Source: Linnemannia elongata
Taxonomy: Eukaryota; Mortierellomycota; Mortierellomycetes; Mortierellales; Mortierellaceae
Direction: 5' to 3'
Assembly: GCA_036320915.1 (NCBI GenBank)
Contig: JAXBDG010000007.1
Span: 1,240,001 to 1,304,000, forward strand
DNA length: 64,000 nt
Shown: positions 56,666 through 64,000 of the stretch, one piece after another
Numbering within the stretch: the stretch's first letter is position 1
Layout: every line of letters begins with the position of its first letter
The notes under the pieces: generated by a model
What the model was told of the DNA's origin: nothing
Seen by the model: only the letters and a program-made list of their open reading frames with translations
Databases searched by the model: none
Translations under genes and position numbers: made by a program

Positions 56666-58367
56666 CTATAGCGCGCCAGGGATAGGGATCAGATGTCTCA
56701 TCCGTTCGACCTTGACTTTGAGGTACCGATCCAGTTCTTTACCCTTGACAATCTTGTTCTCAACCGCACCCTCTTTGACCTCAAACTCGGTCGCCTCAAT
56801 TCCCTGCTCGATCGCCTCCCAGGATTTAGGCATCATGGGCATACGCTCGACAACGCGGATCTGACTGTCTCGTTCGATTTGCTCAATCTTGTCAGGATTG
56901 TTGGTCAGGAGTCGAATCTGATCCAGACCCAAATCCTCGAGGATCCCCTGAGCGACCTCGTAGGTTCTTTCGTCCGCGCCATGGTTCAAAAGCAGGTTCG
57001 CCATAACAGTGTCGTATCCAAGATCCTGAAGATTGTACGCCCTAAGAAACAGATTGAATGGAAGGATGGCCAATAATTAGGATTACAATTTCTTTGTGAC
57101 CGACAATAGTAATGAGGGATAAGGCGCCTGATACTGTGTCGGTTTGAAAATAGTTGCGGTTAGAAAAAACCGTTAAGTGCAAAAAGAAGCAGTGTTCGAC
57201 GCGGCAAGCATATATCAGAAATCGGGGAAGAGTAGTAGGGAGAGGAATGGGAATGTCAAGAGGTAGAGGGCGGAGGAGTAAATGGAGTAGGAAAGATGGG
57301 AAGGCGAAGAGTGAAGAGGCTGTGTATTTTTCAACTTACTTGATTTTCTCGCCCAAGCCAATGCCGCGGCCTTCCTGACGGAGATAGACGACAACACCGG
57401 CGCCTTCTTCCTTCATGCGTCGGATAGCCTCGTCCAATTGCTCTCCACAATCGCAACGAGCAGAATGTCCGATCTCACCAGTGAAACACTCGGAGTGGAT
57501 ACGGACAAGTGGGTTACTTGGAGCTGCCGTGGACATCACAGTGTCCTCCTTTTGGTCCTGTTGGCCAATTGACGTCGTTGTAGAAGTAGTGTTGGTATCG
57601 GCTGTTAGCACAGTCGTGGCAGTAGCAGTAACTGTCTCTGCTGCTGTGAGGACCGTTGTGGTTGATGTCTGTTCTTGTTCCTGAAAAAGGGGTAGAATGG
57701 TTAACGAGTGATCGGCGGCGGCTGCAATGGGTTGCAATCGGCCCGTGTAAGCGCCGCGCTTGATCCGATCCATCTCGGTCTCATTCGGCTGGACTTTATC
57801 CAGACTACGGCTGCGGATCGCATCGCCAAAGACAAAGGCCAGGTGCTCCTTCTTGTCCTGCGAGTTTTCGTAGATGTGCAGAAAGTACTCTGATCCGTCC
57901 GGGGTGGGGATTCTGGCCCTAGCAGTGCACCACGCCACTGGTTCCCTCCTTAATCCGATAGCTGTCTGAGGCTGTGTAGTTGCTGGCGTTGATACGACAG
58001 GTTCAGGGGTGACTACTTGAGTCTGTGGGAGAGAGAGTGGTGGAGTTGCAGGTGGGGTGTTATAGGATTTAGCGGAAGAAGACGTTGAAGAAGGGAGAGG
58101 ATCGGTGGTGTGAGCAAGGGAGCTTCGCCTGGGAACGGGGGTCTGCAGGCCGGAGTTGCAGGAGGAAGGAGTGGGGGTTGGATAAGAATTGCCTTTATGA
58201 GTGGTGGTGTCGGGATTGTGGAGAGTGTGAGAGTGGGGGTGGTGACGGTGGCTGTGGTGGCCGTGTGAGTGGGCATGGTGGTGGTGGTGGGTATGTTTGG
58301 CAAAGTAGGGGCTCATGTGGTCCATGAGGTTCCTGGGGATGTAGTCCTGGGAGTCCGTGGTCATCAT
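56666..58367 (-). CDS. RIB1: GTP cyclohydrolase II
   Basis: Minus-strand exons 58367-57340 and 57041-56666, 467 residues. The catalytic domain has the zinc site Cys294, Cys305 and Cys307 ([18 protein letters not shown]), the GTP-binding [15 protein letters not shown] and [16 protein letters not shown], and the LTNNPDKI motif. It opens GTP to 2,5-diamino-6-ribosylamino-pyrimidinone phosphate with release of formate, the first step of riboflavin synthesis. It is longer than yeast Rib1 (345). The extra sequence is an N-terminal His-rich region (about residues 27-48, with HHHHH) followed by a Ser/Thr/Pro linker, plus a Thr/Ala-rich insertion between the two halves of the catalytic domain (about 225-285). 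There is no transit peptide-like N-terminus. The two long insertions are probably disordered. Confidence 0.93.
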
Positions 58368-59321
58368 GATTGTGTTTTGGAAGGGTTGGTATGAAGAATC
58401 AGGAACTACTCTTCAGAAGGAGCGTGAGAGTGAGTGGTTGCGAGGGTAATTGAGAGAGTGTGTGGGGTGTGAGAGAGGCGAGGAGAGGAAAGGATATGAA
58501 AAAGAAGAAAGGGAGAACAGGAACAGCGATACAAAGAACGACGAAGACAGTCGAAGGTATCGGCAGGGGTAGTAGAGGAGAGCAAGGGAGAAGGAAGGAA
58601 GGAAGGAGAAGGAAGGAGAAGGAAGGAAAGGAAAGAAAAGAAAAGAAGGAAGAGAATCGTTCATAAAAATGGTTCGACCGCACCACCTCAGTGCTCGGCT
58701 GAGGGAGAGTGAGAGGGAAAACAACAAAATGGCGATCGTGCTGGGTTTCGCATCTCTCTCTCTCTCTCCACTCAGCTTACGCAGAACACAAATCCGCCCC
58801 ACCCACCACTCTCCGGAGTAAGTTGCTGTAACTCTGACCGAGAAACAAACCGAAAAAATTGGCGATCGCCCAACGGCAACTTATTATCCTTCTTCTTAAC
58901 ACTCCATTATCGCTCAAAGACATCTTCGCAACCATACCACTTACTAACCAACCTATTTAGTCGCAGCAAGCTAATTCTGCCTCTTGAGATAGAATGGCCA
59001 TGTTCATCTGGAATATGCCTACCCCTATCCAATGGCTATGATGTCGTCTGTTGAGTGTTCTCACGACCATGGTCATTCCAAGTTATCATGTGATCGAAGA
59101 AGAGAATCATCGCATATGCTTCCACCATTGCGCTTCCTTCCTTCCCTCCCTGTGCCTGTATGTGTGCCTGGCTATGTGTTCCCGGTGTATATGTGTCTGC
59201 CTGCTTCTGTGTTTCATGGGCTGGTCTTTCACATCTTTTTTTTTTTTTCTGTCCTGGCTCTCTTTCCTTCCTCACCTCTCTTTCCTCACCACTCCATTCA
59301 TCCTACACCCACTGAACCATA
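58368..59321. promoter_or_regulatory. Divergent upstream region of RIB1 and COX5A
   Basis: 954 nt between the two starts. The side next to RIB1 (58400-58670) is purine-rich on the plus strand, i.e. pyrimidine-rich on the RIB1 coding strand. The side next to COX5A (59130-59321) is C/T-rich on its own coding strand. No gene is seen between them. Confidence 0.45.
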
Positions 59322-60927
59322 ATGTCCCGCTTCCTCGCCATTTCCCGCCCTCTCGCTGCTGCCACTCGCGTCCAGGTCGCCCGCTCGGCCCTCGCTTCCC
59401 GCACCGCTGTCCAGAGTAAGCACCTCCCCTCACACTCCCTCTTTTTCTTTTTCACTTTTATCATCCTCCTTTCTTCTCCCTTTCTCGTGGTGCTTGGACA
59501 ATTCGGGATCTATGTAACAAAACAGGAGCGACATATACTTCTCATTACCAATGGGAACCTGGATCAGAGGAATAAGCAGGACAGACTGTGACATGAAGAG
59601 TCCTTCGGAGAACCATCCTATTTTATTTTTTCCATTTTTTCTCTCCGAAACTCTTTTTTTTTTTTTGGTGTTGCGACCTCAGGGAACAGCCGGAAACGAC
59701 CATGGATTTTTGTTTCTTCTGGGAGGAACACACACGAACACGCTACAAAATTTCGCGACATTCTTTTCTATATCTTTTCAGGGAGAGGAAGGATACTCAT
59801 CCTATTCCGAACGATCAGGGCATGCCTCAACATCTCCATGTCCGTATTATAAAAAATGCAATTGAAAGAGTGACAATGGACATTCTCTTCTTTACTCAAG
59901 AAACAAGGGGCGTTTTTGTACCAATGCTTCTTTGCTCAAGTTTTGTACCCTTGTTATTGCAAAGCAAAGCAAAGAAGAAGAAAAATAGCATCAAAGTAAA
60001 AAGGACGCGGGAAAAACGGAAAAGTCGTTGTTATTTTGTCTCGGAGGAAGCAGGATGGGGGGATTGAGAGTAGGTACAAAAGGGCGAGGCGTTGAGGAGA
60101 GAGACTGGACTGACGGACTGGACGGACATGACGAGAGTCCGCGTTGCCTTAAATGGGCCAATTTCATTCCTCCTGCTCATGCGGTGTCATATCCTGCAGC
60201 TTTTTTTTTTCAGTTCAGCTCAGCTCTAACTGAATCAACCCGCCACGCCACGCCACCGGACGAACAGTTGGTCTTGCCGGACTAGATATCAGTCAGCCAT
60301 CCAGTCAGGCTGTGGAACATGGAACGGATGTGTACAATCTCTACTAGAGAAAGTCGAACAATGGATGATGACAGAGACGCTCTTTACAACAACAATGCGG
60401 CACAATGAATGTTTTCGGACACAATCTTTAAAACAAGAACAACGCAACACAATCTGTCGAACTTTCATATTGGAGGACGACAGATTTACACTCATAAGAA
60501 CAGGCGGCGCTATGGGACAAAAACCCAACAGACTACTAACTACCATCTCTCTCCTCTCTTCTCTTCTCTACCTACTTCTTCCACTCCACAAAAAAAAATA
60601 GTTCGCTGCTACTCAGAGCAGCACGAGGAGTCATTCGAGGACTACACAGCCCGTTTCGTCAAGTTCTTTGACAACGTTGACGATCTCTTTGAGCTCCAGC
60701 GTGGTCTCAACAACGCCTTTGGTTACGATCTCGTCCCCTCAGCTTCCGTCATCGAGGCTGCCCTCAAGGCTGCCCGTCGCGTTAACGACTACCCTACCGC
60801 CGTCCGTATCCTTGAGGGTTTGAAGGCCAAGACTAACAACGATACCGTTTACAAGCAGTATCTTGAGGAGCTTGCCCCTCTCAGGGCTCAATTGGGTGTT
60901 GAGACCAAGGAGGAGCTTGGCCTTTAA
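59322..60927 (+). CDS. COX6: Cytochrome c oxidase subunit COX5A (yeast Cox6)
   Basis: Exons 59322-59415 and 60602-60927, 139 residues. The first ~35 residues (MSRFLAISRPLAAATRVQVA) are Arg/Ala/Ser-rich, a typical matrix presequence. The mature part begins around RCYSEQHEESFEDYTARFVK and continues DLFELQRGLNNAFGYDLVPS, the diagnostic segment of COX5A/Cox6, then AARRVNDYPTAVRILEGLK. It is a peripheral helical subunit on the matrix face of complex IV. Length matches yeast Cox6 (148) after processing. The single intron is 1,186 nt, the longest I assign in the window, and separates the presequence from the mature protein almost exactly. Confidence 0.93.
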
Positions 60928-61718
60928 ATATAAGCATTCATTCATTGTTGTCATCGAAAGAAAAGTAGATTTTTTTTGTTCACTAAACTATTGTATTAAA
61001 ACGCGAAAAAAAAACAAAGAATAGAAAAGGAAGGGCAGATGACGATGTTCCTGGATGGAAAAACTAGAGTATCTTTACCCAGGAACAACATCACCCTCTT
61101 CCTTTTTTTTTTTTTCTTTTTTTTTCTTTTTCGCTTTTGTTTGTAAAAAGAGTCTTGTGAGAACCTTGTTCTGAGCGATGAAGAAGCTGATAATGGATAA
61201 TGGGGTTGACCAACCTTGGAGATGAAAACGGTTGATCAATCTTGAGAAGTGATAACTGTTGATCAAAATAAAAATTGGATTGATCAAACTTCAGGTGTTG
61301 GAACAGGTGTAAAAGGCTTCAACCTCATGGCCACATTGGCATGATCGACAGTATCTGCGCTGTACCGAATTAATGGAGTGACCTCTCTTCTTTTCTCCTT
61401 CATGAGTGACGAATGGAGCATGAAATAAGAGTAAGCATTGAGTGATCATCGAAAGGACAAGACAAATAGCAAGATGGCAAACAACTAGGTTCGACATGCA
61501 GAAGAATGATTAAAAATGTATGCGAGTATTTATGAGAGATGTGCAAAAAAGAGAGGGCTTCCTCCACTAAACCACCAAGTAGTAATCTACAGAATAAAAG
61601 AAAAAAAGAATGAAAAAAGAACAATGGAATGGAATGGGAGGGTTTGTGGAAGAGAGAGAAAAATGAAGAAACTAAGAAAACAAATGAAGAGAAAATGCTA
61701 AACAATGGGAGAATCCAT
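60928..61718. other. Convergent 3' region of COX5A and NOP58
   Basis: 791 nt without recognisable genes, containing T runs near 61099-61135 and A-rich segments. It should hold both 3' UTRs. Confidence 0.5.
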
Positions 61719-63831
61719 TTACTTCTTCTCCTTCTTGTCCTTCTTCTCCTTCTTCTCCTTCTTTTCCTTCTTCTCCTTCTTCTCCTTCTTCTCCTCAACA
61801 GCGGGCTCCTTGTCCTTCTTATCCTTCTTCTCCTTCTTCTCCTTCTTGACCTTCTTGGACGACTCCTCGTTGTCAGAGTCGGCCTTGCGCTTCTTCTCTG
61901 ATGATGGCGAGGTCATGGTGGCATCTGTGGAGGTGTTGTACGAGGACGAAGCAACAAACTCGTGCTTCTTCTGGCCCTTGGCGTTGCCGGCAGCCTTGCG
62001 GTCAGCACCGCTAGGCTTGCCGCCGTGACCCTCGAGCATTCTCAGACGGGCCTCGACCTTGCCGCGGTTCTCAATACCAATATCGGGCGTCTCGGTCTCA
62101 CCGAGGGCATCCACTCTGATCGAAAGGGCAGCCTTGGTGGCGACCATACGGGCAATCTTACCCTTCATCTTGGGTCCAGCCTGACCAATCAAGGAGGCGT
62201 GATAGATCAAACCGTACTTGGGTGTGTCGTGCTTGGTCTTCAAGGCGCGGAAGAGAGCCTTCTCGGCACCGAGAATCTGAATGGTCGAAGCGGGGTGCTT
62301 GGCCAAGGTCATCAACGAACCGGCGTGGGCAATCAAACGGGCACCGACCAAGTCACCAACAAGGGCAGTCAAGTTGGGGGCGATGGCGTTCATACGGTTC
62401 TTGAGGTACTCGTAGAGCTGGGTGCGGTATTCGGTGATCGAGATGATCTGGTCGCAGAGGGCGTGAATGTTCTCCAAATCCTCCTCAGCAATCTCAGTAC
62501 CCATGGAGATCTCGGAAGCCTCCTTGAGCTCCTGCTCAAGCTCCTCGGGAAGGATGTCGGACAAGTCGCAGGTCGAGCAGTTGGCGCGGAAACCCATCTT
62601 CTTGACGATCTTGGCATAGGCAAGGTTATCGACGATCAACTTGGTCATCTCGGGGAAGTGCCAGCCGTACCACTCCTTGACGCGCATAGCATAGGTGTTC
62701 AACTCCTTGTCGAGGTCGTCCAAGAGAGCAATGGCCTGAACGATCATGGTGTCGACTTTGTCGGGCGAGAACTTGAGCTTATAGCGGGAGAGAGAGTGGG
62801 AGAGACCCAAGACCATGGCGGACAAGTCCGAAGACGACAATCCAGAGAGGAGAGAGTCCAACTGAGTGCGGATACCACGGTAAAGATCGAGGGTGGTCGA
62901 GTCGGAAAGAACCTTCATGTTGAGCTTCTTGGCAATGGCACCACCTAGATATTTTCAGTCAACGTAATCAAATGAATATTAGCAATTGGATCTCTTTCAG
63001 CTTTGTTAAAGTGTGAATTAACAGCGCATATCCAAAAGGTAGGTGCAAAATGAGGATCCTTACCGAGCTTGGCGTCACCGACAATAAGGGACTCCTTCTT
63101 CATCTCCTTCTCGCTAATCTCCTTGGACAAGAACTCCTTCAAGTTCTTGGCGAGCTTTCCCTCGACCAAAGCAGTGACGGCGGACAAAGCATCGGTGGTG
63201 TTCTCGAACTTGGTGAAAGCTCTGAGCTTGACGCTATAGTATAATCAATCGAGATTGAGTCGTGTCGTGTCCAGTTGACGAGTCCAGACAAAAATAAGAA
63301 TGATTCTGTTAGTTTATCATCGCGTGGAACAGAGCAAGTGGAGTTGTATGGTAGAGATATTGGAGAGCAGGAGGATATCGCATTGTTGGATTCTCAATAC
63401 GCCTGGCGCAAGCAAAAAAAAATATTTTCTTGGTTTGTTGTTTTGATTGAGGATCGGTTGTTGTTGTGTTGATTGTGTATGATCCAGATCCACTGTCTAC
63501 CGTTGTTCATTCTGCTTGCTTGTTGAATCCTTTTTTTTTGAGTTGGTTAGTTGCCGTGAGGAGAGTAGTGAGGAAGGAGTGTGCTGCTGTTGAAGAGTGT
63601 GCTTGTTTGTGTGTGCGGTGTAGTGTGGAGTGTGAGAGAGTTTGTATTTGCTTTTGTTTTGTTTGTTTGGTGAATATACGAGTGTGAATATTGATTCCTT
63701 ATTCCTTACGTCTTGTTGGCCTGCTCTGGGGTCTCGAAGTCCTTCCAGATGGAATCGGGCTTCTCAAGCTTGCCGTCGTCGAGGAGGGTGAAGAGGGCGT
63801 AACCGGCGGGAGTCTCGTAGAGGACCAGCAT
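61719..63831 (-). CDS. NOP58: Box C/D snoRNP core protein Nop58
   Basis: Minus-strand exons 63831-63710, 63233-63064 and 62944-61719, 505 residues. The N-terminal domain ([20 protein letters not shown]) and the coiled-coil/Nop region are intact: [36 protein letters not shown], the RNP-binding stretch [20 protein letters not shown] and [13 protein letters not shown]. The tail after about residue 430 is almost only Lys, Glu and Asp (KKEKKEKK units), the usual KKE/D tail of Nop56/Nop58. The protein builds the box C/D snoRNP that guides 2'-O-methylation and 18S processing in the nucleolus. Length fits yeast Nop58 (511). It converges with COX5A. Confidence 0.95.
61730..61798 (-). repeat. Codon-level repeat (AAG AAG GAG) in the NOP58 tail
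   Basis: The minus strand repeats units close to AAGAAGGAGAAG over about 70 nt at the end of NOP58, producing the Lys/Glu tail. The tract is pyrimidine-rich on the plus strand. Confidence 0.8.
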
Positions 63832-64000
63832 TTTCTGTGATGTGAGGATGTGGTCGTGAGGGAGGGGGGAGGAAGAAGAATGGGTAAAGAAGAAAAAGAA
63901 AAAAAAAAAAGAAAAGTGACTGATCAACACAACAACAAAAAAAAACGACACCCTCCCACTCTCTCAATGTTGTGTTTACATTTTTTTGCTTTCTTTTTTT
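63832..64000 (-). promoter_or_regulatory. NOP58 upstream region, cut by the window end
   Basis: The sequence is purine-rich on the plus strand (63890-63920), so pyrimidine-rich on the NOP58 coding strand, as for the other leaders. It continues beyond the window. Confidence 0.4.

Noticed and set aside
60361..60480. Possible intronic box C/D snoRNA in COX5A
   Set aside because: An ATGATGA C-box-like motif occurs near 60363, but no CTGA D box follows within a usual distance, and no terminal stem is visible.
61962..62948. Plus-strand open frame of 328 codons opposite NOP58
   Set aside because: It is the mirror of the strongly biased NOP58 coding strand and shows Leu/Gly/Gln-rich sequence with no family features.

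Overview
The window is eukaryotic nuclear DNA, almost certainly from a filamentous fungus. Genes are split by many introns, mostly 80-150 nt, with GT..AG ends and often a CTAAC-like branch point. The proteins are fungal-type (BUD6/AIP3, DOT1, TUP1, COX6-type subunit) but include families shared with animals (HSDL2, SLC33A1/AT-1, TTC39, DOHH). This mix, with abundant homopolymer and purine/pyrimidine tracts, suggests an early-diverging lineage such as Mortierellomycota/Mucoromycota. That placement is inference, not proof.

Layout, left to right: a tetraspanin-like gene (0.85-2 kb); a 3.5 kb low-complexity spacer; a tight tandem + strand block of TUP1, ORC6, MAU2/SCC4 and BUD6 (5.5-17.6 kb); an NmrA/SDR-like reductase (18.3 kb); an HSDL2-type dehydrogenase (20.6 kb); VPS55 (22.4 kb); SRP9 on the minus strand and ribosomal protein uS11 on the plus strand, divergent (24.4-26.8 kb); deoxyhypusine hydroxylase (27.5 kb); SRP40/Nopp140 (minus) divergent from mitochondrial mS26 (29.2-31.5 kb); DOT1 (32.4-36 kb); the acetyl-CoA transporter AT-1 (minus, 36.4-39.1 kb); TTC39/IML2 (40.5-43.4 kb); an intronless Kelch-BTB gene (minus, 43.6-46.8 kb); a 4.7 kb spacer without a recognisable gene; transaldolase (51.5-53.8 kb); a 2.8 kb spacer; GTP cyclohydrolase II (minus, 56.7-58.4 kb); COX5A/COX6 (59.3-60.9 kb); and NOP58 (minus, 61.7-63.8 kb).

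The genes are housekeeping functions and do not form a pathway cluster. Chromatin and chromosome genes (TUP1, ORC6, MAU2) lie next to each other with 170-175 nt gaps, and two nucleolar proteins (SRP40, NOP58) are present, but I see no functional operon.

No CRISPR array, transposon, rRNA or convincing tRNA was found. The most unusual signal is in gene architecture. VPS55 can be read in frame only if a one-nucleotide exon with good splice sites is used (or a weaker alternative donor). HSDL2 has a 10-nt microexon that encodes part of its conserved Asn-Asn-Ala motif. The uS11 start codon seems to sit alone in its own exon. All gene models were spliced by eye from phase, splice consensus and family recognition; no search was run.
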